Counted from the first letter of the stretch, positions 41,917 to 51,141 are shown. The stretch is DNA of 64,000 bases from Acetobacter farinalis (GCF_011516935.1 NZ_WOTF01000001.1:620001-684000), one strand, 5' to 3'. Made by a program: numbers and translations. Notes: generated from the letters alone by a model not told the origin.

Positions 41917-42444
41917 ATGGACAGCATGTTTCTCAATCGGCTTGGGGCGGCCGTTCTGCTCTCGGTCGTGTCTGTATGGGTCTGTCATGCCGCAGGTTTC
42001 GCCCTTGTGCCGCAGACAGCTCCGGCAAAACCTGCGTTTTCTCTTCCGGGGCAGGACAGCAAGCCCATAGCGCCGTATCTGGCGCATGCCGATGCCTCGC
42101 GGGGTGATGCGCTTGTTCATCAAATCTGCACAAGTTGCCATGCCCTGAATGAAGGTGCGTCCGATGGCGTTGGTCCTGATCTGGCCGGGGTGACAGGCCG
42201 TAAGATCGCGGGTCTTGCTGGGTATGCATATTCCGCAGCGCTGAAGGGGCAGGCCGGACATGTCTGGTCCGATCAGGCCCTTTCGGACTGGCTGACCTCC
42301 CCTGCCCGCTTCGCGCCGGGCACGCGCATGTCTCTGGTCGGGCTGACTGATCCGGCTCAGCGGGCTGATGTCATCACGTATCTGCATACGCTGGGGGATG
42401 CGCGGCCCCTCGCCACTCCTCCCGAAGCCAAAGGAACACCATGA
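41917..42444 (+). CDS. Membrane-anchored or periplasmic c-type cytochrome
   Basis: A 175-residue class I cytochrome c. The N-terminal hydrophobic helix (LGAAVLLSVVSVWVCHAAGFAL) may be an uncleaved anchor, as in CycM-type cytochromes. The heme site is CTSCH near residue 73, and the axial methionine is in PGTRMSLVGL. Class I marks GVGPDLAGVTGRK and RADVITYLHTLG are present. It would carry electrons to a terminal oxidase. The ATG at 41917 has GGAGGA about 13 nt upstream; ATG 41926 is an alternative. It overlaps hisN by ATGA and is divergent from kdsB-pheA, a conserved alphaproteobacterial arrangement. Confidence 0.88.
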   Translation: MDSMFLNRLGAAVLLSVVSVWVCHAAGFALVPQTAPAKPAFSLPGQDSKPIAPYLAHADASRGDALVHQICTSCHALNEGASDGVGPDLAGVTGRKIAGLAGYAYSAALKGQAGHVWSDQALSDWLTSPARFAPGTRMSLVGLTDPAQRADVITYLHTLGDARPLATPPEAKGTP

Positions 42445-43232
42445 CTGATGATCTGACACCCTTTCTGGATGTTGCGACCATGATGGCGGATGCCGCCCGA
42501 TGTGTGGTGCGCCCGTGGTTTCGGCGTGGGGTTACCGTGGCGGACAAGGCGGATGAAAGCCCCGTCACGATTGCGGACCGGACTGCCGAGCGTGTGATGC
42601 GCGCCATCCTGGCGGAGCGTCTGCCGGAGCATGGCGTCTTTGGGGAGGAATTTGGCCTTGCCAATGAAGCCGCCCGGTATCGCTGGCTGCTGGACCCGGT
42701 GGATGGGACCCGCGCTTTTGTGACTGGCCGCCCGCTTTTTGGAACCCTGATTGCCCTGCTGCGGGACGGTGAGCCTGTGCTGGGAGTGATTGATCAGCCT
42801 GTCCTGCAGGAACGATGGATTGGCCTTGCGGGTGCGGCAACGCGCTTCACCTCCCCTCTTGGGGGTGTTGCGGTGACACGCCCCTGCCTGCGTCTGGCTG
42901 ATGCCGAACTGTCCTGCACTTCGCCTGAAATGCTCGAAAGTGCGCCGCATGATGGCTGGAAGACGTTGAAGGCACGCGCCAAGCGCATGACATGGGGAGG
43001 TGACTGCTACGCTTATGGTCTGCTGGCGCTGGGGCAGATCGACCTTGTTGCGGAATGCGACATGAACCCGTGGGACTGGGCGGCTCTGGTGCCTGTGATT
43101 GAAGGTGCTGGTGGAAAAATTACCGCATGGGATGGCAGCCCGCTGAGAGCGGATGGGGACCGTACCGTGCTGGCCGCAGGCAGCCCTGCCCTGCATGCGG
43201 AGGCCGTACGCGCCCTTGCCGGACATGGCTGA
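42441..43232 (+). CDS. hisN: Histidinol-phosphatase, inositol-monophosphatase type
   Basis: A 263-residue Mg-dependent phosphatase of the HisN group. Motifs are GEEFG (about residue 72), LLDPVDGTRAFVTGRPLFG and the C-terminal NPWDWAALVPVIEGAGG. The DGTRAF variant with a following GRPLFG is the pattern usually annotated as histidinol-phosphatase, the penultimate histidine step, rather than the DGTSNY of SuhB-like enzymes. It is translationally coupled to the upstream cytochrome gene by ATGA. Confidence 0.83.
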   Translation: MTDDLTPFLDVATMMADAARCVVRPWFRRGVTVADKADESPVTIADRTAERVMRAILAERLPEHGVFGEEFGLANEAARYRWLLDPVDGTRAFVTGRPLFGTLIALLRDGEPVLGVIDQPVLQERWIGLAGAATRFTSPLGGVAVTRPCLRLADAELSCTSPEMLESAPHDGWKTLKARAKRMTWGGDCYAYGLLALGQIDLVAECDMNPWDWAALVPVIEGAGGKITAWDGSPLRADGDRTVLAAGSPALHAEAVRALAGHG

Positions 43233-43335
43233 CAGGCAGACTGATTTTAACGATTCCGCGTATCAGACCTATGAATTTACCGCATTTTGCGATAGGGCTG
43301 CGCTTCGGCACAACAGGTATGGTCATTCCTCATGA
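43225..43335 (+). CDS. Possible small protein between hisN and serA
   Basis: A 36-codon frame starts at an ATG overlapping the hisN stop and ends in an ATGA overlap with the serA start, filling the only gap between the two genes. The product would be MADRQTDFNDSAYQTYEF followed by an aromatic, Arg/His-rich end. There is no recognised family and no strong ribosome site. It may be a real coupling peptide or chance; low confidence. Confidence 0.2.
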   Translation: MADRQTDFNDSAYQTYEFTAFCDRAALRHNRYGHSS

Positions 43336-44585
43336 GCACGCAACTGTCCCTCCCCAAGGATAAGATCCGCATTCTGCTGCTTGAAGGCATTCACGATAGT
43401 GCCGTCGCTCTTCTGAAAGCCAGCGGTTATGAAAATGTGGTTTGCCACAAGGGAGCGCTGGAAGGCGAAGCCCTGAAGAAAGCGCTGGAAGGTGTGCATA
43501 TTGTCGGGATTCGCTCCCGCACACAGTTGACCAGAGAGGTCATAGAAAGTGCTGACCGCCTGATTGCCATTGGCTGCTTCTGCATCGGGACCAATCAGGT
43601 TGATCTGGATGCCGCGCGGATGAACGGCATTCCCGTTTTCAACGCGCCTTACAGCAACACGCGCTCGGTGGCGGAACTCGTCATGGGCGAAATTGTCATG
43701 CTCATGCGCCGTATTTTCCCCGGTTCTCTCGGCTGCCATCAGGGCCTGTGGAATAAATCCGCAGCCAATAGCTGGGAAGTGCGCGGCAAGACGCTTGGTA
43801 TTGTTGGCTACGGCTCTATCGGCTCACAGCTTTCCGTGCTGGCTGAAGCCTTCGGCATGCGCGTGATTTATTATGATGTGGTGGACAAGCTTGGCCACGG
43901 CAACGCCATACCGGTTGATACGCTGGAAGACCTGCTGAACCAGAGCGATGTGGTGAGCCTGCATGTGCCGCAGTTGCCGTCCACAAAAAATCTGATGAAA
44001 GCGGAACAGATCCGCGCCATGAAAAAAGGCTCCTTCCTGATCAACAATGCCCGCGGCAATGTGGTTGATCTGGACGCGCTGGCTGAAGCCCTGAAGGACG
44101 GGCATCTGCTGGGTGCGGCGGTGGATGTGTTCCCCAAAGAGCCCAAAGGCCCGAATGACCGGCTGGAAACACCCCTGCTCGGGCTGGATAACGTGATCCT
44201 GACACCACATATCGGTGGCTCCACGGCGGAAGCGCAGGAACGTATTGGCGTGGAAGTAGCCCGCAAGCTCATTGAATATTCCGATGTTGGCTCCACTTTT
44301 GGTGCGGTCAATTTTCCGGGGGTGCAACTGCCGCAGAGCCCGCGCGGGACACGCTTCATGCATGTGCACCACAACGTTCCGGGCATGATGATGCGCCTGA
44401 ACGAAATCTTCCTGAAGCAGACCTGCAATGTCACCGCCCAGTTCCTGCAGACTGATGGTGAGATTGGATATGTGGTTGTGGAAGCGGATACAGGGAAAAA
44501 CAAGGATCTGGATGAGACCATCCTGCATGCCCTGCGCACTCTTGAGGGTACCGTGCGGGCCCGCCTGATCTATCAGGGGCATTGA
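43332..44585 (+). CDS. serA: D-3-phosphoglycerate dehydrogenase
   Basis: Oxidises 3-phosphoglycerate to 3-phosphohydroxypyruvate, entry to serine, glycine and cysteine synthesis. The 417 residues have the split substrate domain, the NAD loop GIVGYGSIGSQL, catalytic Arg in NNARGNVVD, the Glu region FPKEPKG and His in LTPHIGGST, followed by a C-terminal ACT domain (about 345-417) for serine feedback. Length and layout match the E. coli type. Serine made here feeds cysteine synthesis from the sulfide produced by the cys cluster. Confidence 0.96.
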   Translation: MSTQLSLPKDKIRILLLEGIHDSAVALLKASGYENVVCHKGALEGEALKKALEGVHIVGIRSRTQLTREVIESADRLIAIGCFCIGTNQVDLDAARMNGIPVFNAPYSNTRSVAELVMGEIVMLMRRIFPGSLGCHQGLWNKSAANSWEVRGKTLGIVGYGSIGSQLSVLAEAFGMRVIYYDVVDKLGHGNAIPVDTLEDLLNQSDVVSLHVPQLPSTKNLMKAEQIRAMKKGSFLINNARGNVVDLDALAEALKDGHLLGAAVDVFPKEPKGPNDRLETPLLGLDNVILTPHIGGSTAEAQERIGVEVARKLIEYSDVGSTFGAVNFPGVQLPQSPRGTRFMHVHHNVPGMMMRLNEIFLKQTCNVTAQFLQTDGEIGYVVVEADTGKNKDLDETILHALRTLEGTVRARLIYQGH

Positions 44586-44611
44586 GAGCATAAGCCCCGG
44601 AGTCTGCGGGC

Positions 44612-46108
44612 GTGATCAATTCCCGCATCCGCAGCTTTGCCTTTGCCGGGATTGAGGCGCGCCCCGTGTGGGTGGAAGTCCAGATTTCTTCAGGGCTTCC
44701 TGCGTTTCTGATTGTCGGCCTGCCTGACAAGGCTGTGGGTGAAGCGCGGGAGCGTGCGCGCGCTTCCCTCACCTCCATGGGAATGGCGCTGCCGGCAAAG
44801 CGCATTGTCGTTAATCTTGTGCCCGCGGATATTCCCAAAGAAGGCTCACATTTTGATCTCCCCATAGCGCTGGCCCTGCTCTGCGCGATGGGGGTTCTTC
44901 CCGGCGAAGAGCTGGCCCGATTTGCCGCCTTGGGTGAATTGTCTCTGGATGGCCGGCTCAATCCGGTTGCGGGTGTGTTGTCTGCCTCCATTGAGGCCGC
45001 TGCCATGTCACAAGGGCTGATCTGCCCCGCCGTTCAGGCGGAAGAAGCCTTGTGTGGTGGGGATATCGCCATTCTGGGCGCGCCCACACTCCTCGCACTT
45101 CTCAACCATTTTAACGGGTTGCAAATTCTCTCCTCGCCTGAGTTTTCAGGCCGGGAGCAGGAGCCTGCCGAGCGGCTGCCTGACCTTGCGGAAATCAAGG
45201 GAATGGAAACCGGGCGGCGTGCTCTGGAAATTGCCGCAGCCGGTGGGCATTCCCTGCTGCTGTCCGGCCCTCCTGGTGCGGGCAAATCCATGCTGGCGGC
45301 GCGCCTGCCGGGTTTGCTGCCGGACCTGACGCATCGGGAAAGTCTGGACGTGTCACGAATCTACAGTGCGGCGGGCCTGCTGCAAGGCGGCCGTCCCGTC
45401 AGGCGTCCACCATTCCGGGACCCTCACCATTCAGCAACCCTCCCCGCGCTGGTAGGGGGTGGTAATCGGGCGCGTCCGGGCGAAATCAGTCTTGCAGACC
45501 ACGGCGTTCTGTTTTTGGATGAGTTGCCCGAATTCTCCCGCCCCGTCCTTGAGGCTTTGCGACAGCCTCTGGAGACCGGGCGGGTGAGCATTGCCCGTGC
45601 GGCGTTTCACATCACCTACCCTGCCCGCTTTCAGCTCATCGCTGCCATGAACCCGTGCCGCTGCGGGTATCTGGGGGATGCGGGGAAAGAGTGCCGCAAG
45701 GCGCCTCGCTGTGGCGAGGAGTATATGGGCAGGCTTTCCGGGCCACTGCTTGACCGTATTGATATTCATGTAGCCATGCAGCCCTTTGTGCCGCTGGATT
45801 ATCTTTCCGGCCCATCGGGAGAAGCCAGCGCGCCTGTCGCGGCGCGGGTGCGTGTTGCCCGGCAGAGGCAATATGCGCGGCATGACGCCATGAAAAATGC
45901 ACAGGCCACGCTGGAGCAGATGCCCATCACTCCGGCCGCACAGGAGATGGCGCAGAAGGTTGCAACGCGGTTTCGTTTCTCGGCGCGTGGATACACCCGG
46001 ATGATCCGTGTTGCGCGCACCATTGCCGATCTCGCAGCAGAGGCGGATATTCTGCCAGCCCATGTTGCCGAAGCGGCGACATTTCGTCTCCGCTCCGGGC
46101 TTGATTGA
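44612..46108 (+). CDS. comM: YifB/ComM-family AAA+ ATPase
   Basis: A 498-residue ComM/YifB protein: an N-terminal Lon-protease-like fold (SGLPAFLIVGLPDKAVGEARERARA), then a Mg-chelatase-type AAA+ core with Walker A SGPPGAGKSMLAARLPGLLP and Walker B GVLFLDELPEF, followed by NPCRCGYLGD and a cysteine-rich segment. ComM is a hexameric helicase that drives branch migration during natural transformation in other bacteria; it is widely conserved. The start is GTG at 44612, 26 bp after serA. Confidence 0.92.
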   Translation: MINSRIRSFAFAGIEARPVWVEVQISSGLPAFLIVGLPDKAVGEARERARASLTSMGMALPAKRIVVNLVPADIPKEGSHFDLPIALALLCAMGVLPGEELARFAALGELSLDGRLNPVAGVLSASIEAAAMSQGLICPAVQAEEALCGGDIAILGAPTLLALLNHFNGLQILSSPEFSGREQEPAERLPDLAEIKGMETGRRALEIAAAGGHSLLLSGPPGAGKSMLAARLPGLLPDLTHRESLDVSRIYSAAGLLQGGRPVRRPPFRDPHHSATLPALVGGGNRARPGEISLADHGVLFLDELPEFSRPVLEALRQPLETGRVSIARAAFHITYPARFQLIAAMNPCRCGYLGDAGKECRKAPRCGEEYMGRLSGPLLDRIDIHVAMQPFVPLDYLSGPSGEASAPVAARVRVARQRQYARHDAMKNAQATLEQMPITPAAQEMAQKVATRFRFSARGYTRMIRVARTIADLAAEADILPAHVAEAATFRLRSGLD

Positions 46109-46110
46109 AA

Positions 46111-46137
46111 AACCTATGCGCTGAAAGGCGCGCGGTT
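46111..46137 (-). terminator. Possible terminator between comM and metC
   Basis: AACC/GGTT and GCGC/GCGC arms (46111-46137) can form an imperfect hairpin. On the minus strand the end is followed by a T run, so it may serve metC. The stem has an internal loop and the call is weak. Confidence 0.35.
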
Positions 46138-47347
46138 ATCCATGCGCTTTTAGCAGGGCCAGCCCCTGTTCGAGATCAGCAATCAGATCATCCGGGTTTT
46201 CAAGCCCGATTTGCAGGCGCATGGAGGGGCCTTCCGCCTCTGCGGGCGGAAAATTGCGCGTGATGCTTTTGCTGGTTGGCAGCACGAGGCTTTCATAGCC
46301 TCCCCATGAGGCACCAATACCAAAAAGCTTCAGCCCGTTGATCATGGCCTCCATGGCGTTCTGGCTGAATGTGTCTTTCAGGATGAAGCCGAAAAGGCTG
46401 CCAGCGCCCGTAAAGTCGCGCTTCCAGAAGAGATGGCCGGGGCATTCCGGAAAAGCGGGGTGCAATACCCGCGCCACTTCTGGTCTGTCTTTCAGCCACT
46501 GGGCAATCTGTAGGGCCGCGCGAGCCTGATGCGCCAGCCGCACACCCATTGTGTGCAGGCCACGCAAGGTCAGCCAGCAGTCATCCGGCCCGGCGAGCTG
46601 GCCAAGCTGGATGGCGGTATCCCGCAGCAGATGCCAGTCTTCCTGTTTTGCAACCGTGACCGCTCCGGCAACGACATCGGAATGGCCGGAAGGATATTTG
46701 GTCAACGCCTGAATGGACACATCCACGCCATGGGCAAAGGGGGCAAAAATGCCGAAGCCCCACGTGTTGTCCATAATCAACCTCGCCCCATGAGCGTGTG
46801 CAACGCCTGCGAGCATGGGCACATCCTGCACTTCAAACGTATGGCTGCCCGGGCTTTCTGAAAACAGCACCCGCGTGTTGGGCTGCATCAGGCGGTTCAG
46901 TTCCTCGGCCGAGGCGCAGGGTGGGTAATAAGTTGTTTCCACCCCAAAGCGCTTGAGCACGCTATCCGCAAAACGGCGGGTGGGGTTATAGACGGAGTCT
47001 GGCAGCAGGCAGTGTTCACCTGCATTCAGAAACGCCAGAAGAGGCGTTGTGCAGGCGGCAAGGCCGGATGAAACCACCTGACAGTCTGTTCCACCTTCAA
47101 TGACGGCAATGGCCTTTTCCAGCTCATGCTGCACCGGTGTGCCCATGGCGCCGTAAATATAGGCATGATCAAAGCGCTTCTGGCCCTGACGGCGCATATC
47201 TTCCAGCGTGGGAAACAGCACGGTGGAGCCGCGCGTCATGGGCATGTTGACAGGTACGCCTTCGGGGGCGGCTTCGGGTCTGGCCAGACGGGTCAGTGTG
47301 GAGGAGAGCTTGTCCCACCCCCCTGCGACATTGATGGCGGATGTCAT
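46136..47347 (-). CDS. metC: Cystathionine beta-lyase
   Basis: PLP enzyme of the Cys/Met metabolism family, 403 residues, converting cystathionine to homocysteine. Segments include YIYGAMGTPVQHELEKAIAVIEGG, LIMDNTWGFGIFAPFAHGVDVSIQALTKYPSGHSD with the PLP lysine, and the C-terminal GASWGGYESLVLP that marks beta-lyases of the MetC group. The downstream position, 3 bp after the sulfurtransferase gene, implies a joint role in sulfur amino acid metabolism. A cysteine desulfhydrase side activity is possible. Confidence 0.9.
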   Translation of the reverse strand: MTSAINVAGGWDKLSSTLTRLARPEAAPEGVPVNMPMTRGSTVLFPTLEDMRRQGQKRFDHAYIYGAMGTPVQHELEKAIAVIEGGTDCQVVSSGLAACTTPLLAFLNAGEHCLLPDSVYNPTRRFADSVLKRFGVETTYYPPCASAEELNRLMQPNTRVLFSESPGSHTFEVQDVPMLAGVAHAHGARLIMDNTWGFGIFAPFAHGVDVSIQALTKYPSGHSDVVAGAVTVAKQEDWHLLRDTAIQLGQLAGPDDCWLTLRGLHTMGVRLAHQARAALQIAQWLKDRPEVARVLHPAFPECPGHLFWKRDFTGAGSLFGFILKDTFSQNAMEAMINGLKLFGIGASWGGYESLVLPTSKSITRNFPPAEAEGPSMRLQIGLENPDDLIADLEQGLALLKAHG

Positions 47348-47350
47348 GCG

Positions 47351-48196
47351 TCAGTATCCTTTTGTCACAGGGGCGTCTGGCGTTGCACCCCATTCCGCCC
47401 ATGATCCGTCATAAAGCGCCCCTTCGTCAAAACCCGCCAGCGCGAGACCTACATTGAGCACGGAGGCAGTCATGCCGGACCCGCAGGTTGTTACGGCTGG
47501 CTTGTTTTCCGGCAGGCCAGATTCAAGGAAAACCTGCCTGACATGGTCGGCCGGCAGAAATTGTCCGTTTTCTGCCAGCAGGGTTTTGTGAGGAATGTTG
47601 ATGGCGTTCGGCATGTGTCCAGATGCCAGACCGGGGCGCGGTTCAGGAGCCTGCCCGTAAAAACGGGCGGCGGAGCGTGCATCCAGAACAGGGCGTGACG
47701 CACCGGTAACAATCTCCAGCATATCTCCCAGCCCTTTCAGGCGGGAAAAGTGGGGCTGGCAAAGGTAGGTCTGGGGGGAAGGTTTGTTCGGAGTGCCCTG
47801 TTCGACAGGAAGGTTTGCGTGCTGCCAGGCAGGGAGCCCCCCATCCAGAACCTGAACCGTATCATGCCCGAACAGTCTGGCCATCCACCAGCCACGGCAG
47901 GCCGAGGCGGTATTGCCCTGATCATAAAAAACCACGTGTGTTGAACGGGTTATGCCCAGAGAGCCAAACAGATTCCCGAAGCGTGCCGCTGAGGGGACGG
48001 TATGGGGCTGCGTGCTTTCAGGGTCTGAAAACGCCGCAAGATCAAAACGCTGGCTGCCGGGAATATGCGCTGCCTGAAACGCCTCTTCCGGATCGCGTGT
48101 TTCTCCGGGCAGGAGGGTCGTGGCATCTAGCACACACAGGGGAGCGGTGCTTTTTTGCAGGAGGAGCAGGTCTTTTACGGTAATCAGCGGAGACAT
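47351..48196 (-). CDS. sseA: 3-mercaptopyruvate sulfurtransferase (rhodanese family)
   Basis: A 281-residue protein with two rhodanese domains. The catalytic cysteine is Cys238 in TTCGSGMTASVL; the CGSG[VM]TA loop is typical of mercaptopyruvate sulfurtransferases rather than thiosulfate rhodaneses (CRxGx[RT]). N-terminal segments HIPGSQRFDLAAFSD and LGITRSTHVVFYDQ fit. It transfers sulfur from 3-mercaptopyruvate to thiols or cyanide. It is upstream of metC with a 3-bp gap and 75 bp downstream of the XRE regulator gene on the same strand. Confidence 0.92.
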   Translation of the reverse strand: MSPLITVKDLLLLQKSTAPLCVLDATTLLPGETRDPEEAFQAAHIPGSQRFDLAAFSDPESTQPHTVPSAARFGNLFGSLGITRSTHVVFYDQGNTASACRGWWMARLFGHDTVQVLDGGLPAWQHANLPVEQGTPNKPSPQTYLCQPHFSRLKGLGDMLEIVTGASRPVLDARSAARFYGQAPEPRPGLASGHMPNAINIPHKTLLAENGQFLPADHVRQVFLESGLPENKPAVTTCGSGMTASVLNVGLALAGFDEGALYDGSWAEWGATPDAPVTKGY

Positions 48197-48271
48197 GGTC
48201 TGGCTTTAACCCTTATGGCGGCAGACGGAAGCGCTGAGGGTAACGCAAGTCAGGCCATAAAGGTATCGTGT

Positions 48272-49144
48272 TCAGACTGCCCCGTGTTGCGCAACCAGTG
48301 TTTTGAGGCGTTCCATGGCGTCTTGTCCTTTCAGGGACGTCTGCCAGAGGGACTCAAGCATACGCTGGTGCGTGAGAACCGCTTCCGGAGAGGCGGTGAT
48401 CATGGCCACACCGGACGTGTAGGCAGGGCAGCAGTCAGACCGGAACGGATTGATGGCAACAACGACCTGCTCACTCTTGCGCATGTAAATGCACGGTGTG
48501 ACCGTCATATTCTCCGGAATCACACTGAACTGCAAACCCATCGGGACGGAATCCATCAGGGTTATGATGTTCCGGATTTCCTGAACCGCGACCTGACGCG
48601 CCTTCTGGCGCAGTGTTTCGGACATGGGCACATGAGCCCCTACCCCCTGCCTCAGGAACTCAACGACCAAGCCTTCAGGGAGCATGGAAATAATGGAGGG
48701 CTTGCGCTGGTTATAAAGAGCGCGGCGGTTTGCCTGTGTGAGAATGGCAGGGGCAGCGTTTTCTTTCTGTTCAGGAAGGCTGGTATGCGCTTCCTGCAGG
48801 ATGACATCGTAAGCAGGAGACGTCACCTGATAGCAGATGGGGTCACAGATCTGGAGACTCTGCAGGACATCACTTTCAAGTGCGGTAAGTTTTTCAAAAA
48901 ACCTGTTGGGACAGTTGTAATAATCGAATCCTACCCCCAGAAGGGTAAGAGGAGAGATTTTGAGAAGCTCAGCCAGCCGCTGGACGGTATCCAGCTTGAT
49001 GACTTCTCCTTTTTCATAACGATAAAGAGCCGCGCGGGAAACGCCCAGACGGGTGGCAATTTCATCAGCACGCATACCGGATTCAAGGCGAAAAGCCCTT
49101 AACTGCTGACCGATTTCACCAAGATGCATTGTGACTGCGGCCAT
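48272..49144 (-). CDS. XRE-family transcriptional regulator
   Basis: A 290-residue regulator. An N-terminal Cro/XRE helix-turn-helix (residues about 6-62: LRAFRLESGMRADEIATRLGVSRAALYRYEKGE) is followed by a long uncharacterised domain containing several cysteines and ending LESLWQTSLKGQDAMERLKTL. No known sensor family was recognised in that part. ATG 49144 is preferred (AAGGTGAA 5-8 nt upstream) over starts at 49159 and 49174. Repeats just upstream suggest autoregulation. It is the likely controller of the following sseA-metC genes. Confidence 0.85.
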   Translation of the reverse strand: MAAVTMHLGEIGQQLRAFRLESGMRADEIATRLGVSRAALYRYEKGEVIKLDTVQRLAELLKISPLTLLGVGFDYYNCPNRFFEKLTALESDVLQSLQICDPICYQVTSPAYDVILQEAHTSLPEQKENAAPAILTQANRRALYNQRKPSIISMLPEGLVVEFLRQGVGAHVPMSETLRQKARQVAVQEIRNIITLMDSVPMGLQFSVIPENMTVTPCIYMRKSEQVVVAINPFRSDCCPAYTSGVAMITASPEAVLTHQRMLESLWQTSLKGQDAMERLKTLVAQHGAV

Positions 49145-49198
49145 AGCTTTCACCTTCATGAATACGTAGGGCATGAAAAAAACATTTATTAATTATGT

Positions 49199-49220
49199 CG
49201 TTAATAATACGTTAATTAAC
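49199..49220 (-). promoter_or_regulatory. Candidate operator of the XRE regulator
   Basis: CGTTAAT occurs twice, at 49199-49205 and 49210-49216, 11 bp apart (one helical turn), and the second copy continues into the perfect palindrome GTTAATTAAC (49211-49220). The sites lie 55-75 bp upstream of the XRE gene in AT-rich DNA, where its own promoter should be. Confidence 0.45.
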
Positions 49221-49348
49221 ACATTGTAAAGTCTCGTGGTGTCGGTGCTATGCCAGAATAAGGCGCGGGATTCTGTATGCCTGCCTTACGGTACAGACAA
49301 TGCTTCAAGGCACCAGACAAAGGGCCGGATCCGTGGTTTACTGATCCC

Positions 49349-50440
49349 ATGATGGATGGCCTGACCCTGACGACAGAACGTATCATGCTCGCTTTGCTGC
49401 TGGGCGGCATTGCCTATGGGTGCATTATTGTCCTTGCGCCCTTCTCATCAGCCATCCTGTGGGCTGGCGTGCTGACATACGCGACGTGGCCTGTTTTCCA
49501 GTATTTGCGCCGCCGCATGAACGCCCTAGCCGCCAGCCTGATCATGACATGCCTGTGCGCTGTCGGGTTTGTCATTCCGCTGGCGTTTCTGGCGTCAACC
49601 ACTATCGCGGCCAGCCCGCGCTGGGCGGAGCGCCTGAATACCCTGTTCAGCTTTTCCCACGAGCTTCCCCCTCCCCCCGCCTGGCTGGCAGGTTTGCCCA
49701 TGGTCGGGCAGGATATGGCCAATCAGTGGCAGCACTGGAGCCATGATGTTGATCACCTCGGGGCCAGTCTGCGGCCCTATGCGGGAGACATCATCCAGTC
49801 CCTGCTGGTGCTCTTCATGCAGGTGGCGAATGGTGCGCTGCATCTGGTCATGGCGCTGTTCATTGCGTTCTTTTTCTGGCTGAGCGGTTCTTCTCTTGGG
49901 GATACGCTCAAGGCCGTCATAACGCGCATTGCCGGTCCGCACGCGGGCCGACACCTGCATATTATCGGCGGTACGGTGCGCGGCACGGTTTACGGCATTC
50001 TGGGCACGGCCATTATTCAGGGAACACTGACCGGGATCGGTTTCTGGCTGACCAATCTGGCAGAGCCCGTCATGTTTGGTGTTCTGGCGGCTTTTCTGGC
50101 GGTACTGCCCATTGGCGCGCCCCTTGTCTGGGTTCCGGCCGCGCTGTGGCTGCTGGCGGAGCATCACGTCTGGAATGGTGTATTTCTGCTCCTTTACGGG
50201 CTTCTGCTTATTTCCGGGGCTGATCATATTATTCGCCCGCTCTTTATCGCGCGCGGCAGCAAGCTGCCTTACCTCCTGACGGTGCTGGGTGTTATTGGCG
50301 GCGTGATGGCCTTTGGAGGCTTGGGTATTTTTCTGGGGCCTATTCTTCTGGCCGTGGGATACACGCTTACTGTGGAATTTGCAGCAGAGGAGCAGCCTTC
50401 CCATACTCCTGCTGAAGATCAAAGGAGACTGCCTACATGA
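49349..50440 (+). CDS. AI-2E-family transporter (PerM/YdiK-like)
   Basis: A 363-residue polytopic inner-membrane protein of the AI-2E transporter family. About seven or eight hydrophobic helices are visible, starting IMLALLLGGIAYGCIIVLAPF and ending GVMAFGGLGIFLGPILLAV, with a soluble periplasmic-type region of about 100 residues after the second pair. Members export small molecules or sodium; the substrate is unknown here. ATG 49349 (MMDGLTLTT) is preferred; an upstream ATG at 49277 would add 24 residues. It overlaps the next gene by ATGA. Confidence 0.85.
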   Translation: MMDGLTLTTERIMLALLLGGIAYGCIIVLAPFSSAILWAGVLTYATWPVFQYLRRRMNALAASLIMTCLCAVGFVIPLAFLASTTIAASPRWAERLNTLFSFSHELPPPPAWLAGLPMVGQDMANQWQHWSHDVDHLGASLRPYAGDIIQSLLVLFMQVANGALHLVMALFIAFFFWLSGSSLGDTLKAVITRIAGPHAGRHLHIIGGTVRGTVYGILGTAIIQGTLTGIGFWLTNLAEPVMFGVLAAFLAVLPIGAPLVWVPAALWLLAEHHVWNGVFLLLYGLLLISGADHIIRPLFIARGSKLPYLLTVLGVIGGVMAFGGLGIFLGPILLAVGYTLTVEFAAEEQPSHTPAEDQRRLPT

Positions 50441-51141
50441 GGCGTCATTTTCTCCGTCTCATTGATGGCCACCGTCGGAAAAATGCTCTTCATCGCATGA
50501 CAGAGGGAGAGCAGGACTGCACCAGAATCATCAGCTGGAACCTGCTGCGCCGCACAGGGGCGACCGTGCATGATGTCATTGCGCTGATCGAAGCGGAAAA
50601 GCCCGATATCCTCCTGATGCAGGAAGCAACGGCTGAAATTGATGTTCTGCCCGATCTGGTGGGCGGATTTTATGCACGCGCTCCCCTGCCCGGCCGCATA
50701 CATGGTCCTGCCTGCTGGAGCCTGACACCATTTGCCCGCGCGCCGCGGGCCTGCACCATTCCGTCCGGCGCCATGGTGAAGCGGCATGCGCAGATCATTG
50801 ATTACGGAGCATTTTCTCTGGCCAATGTGCATCTGTCTCACGGGCAGGTGCTGAACCGGCGGCAGTTGCGCCGTATCGCGGCTCTGCTGCATGCGCCCTG
50901 CGCCATTCTGGGAGACTTTAATCTGGTCGGCCCCACAATGGTGCCGGGCTTCCGTGATGTCGGGCCTAAAGCGCCGACGCACCGGATGGTGGATATGGTG
51001 CCATTACGGATTGACCGGTGTCTGGTGGAAGGCATGACCTGCCTGAACGCAAGAGTCCTGCCGGTTTTTGCGTCTGATCACCGACCGATTTCTGTCAGTC
51101 TCCGGCCCGATATCAGGGTTCTGGCCGCTGTTGCATCATAG
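50437..51141 (+). CDS. Endonuclease/exonuclease/phosphatase-family protein
   Basis: A 234-residue EEP-fold hydrolase. The metal and active-site residues are all seen in order: Asn in ISWNLLRRTG, Glu in LLMQEA, Asp and Asn in ILGDFNLVG, and Asp-His in ASDHRPISV. Family members cut phosphodiesters in DNA, RNA or lipids; no signal peptide is present, so a cytoplasmic role is expected. The substrate is not predictable. The start overlaps the transporter stop by ATGA, suggesting coupled expression. Convergent with cls. Confidence 0.85.
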   Translation: MRRHFLRLIDGHRRKNALHRMTEGEQDCTRIISWNLLRRTGATVHDVIALIEAEKPDILLMQEATAEIDVLPDLVGGFYARAPLPGRIHGPACWSLTPFARAPRACTIPSGAMVKRHAQIIDYGAFSLANVHLSHGQVLNRRQLRRIAALLHAPCAILGDFNLVGPTMVPGFRDVGPKAPTHRMVDMVPLRIDRCLVEGMTCLNARVLPVFASDHRPISVSLRPDIRVLAAVAS

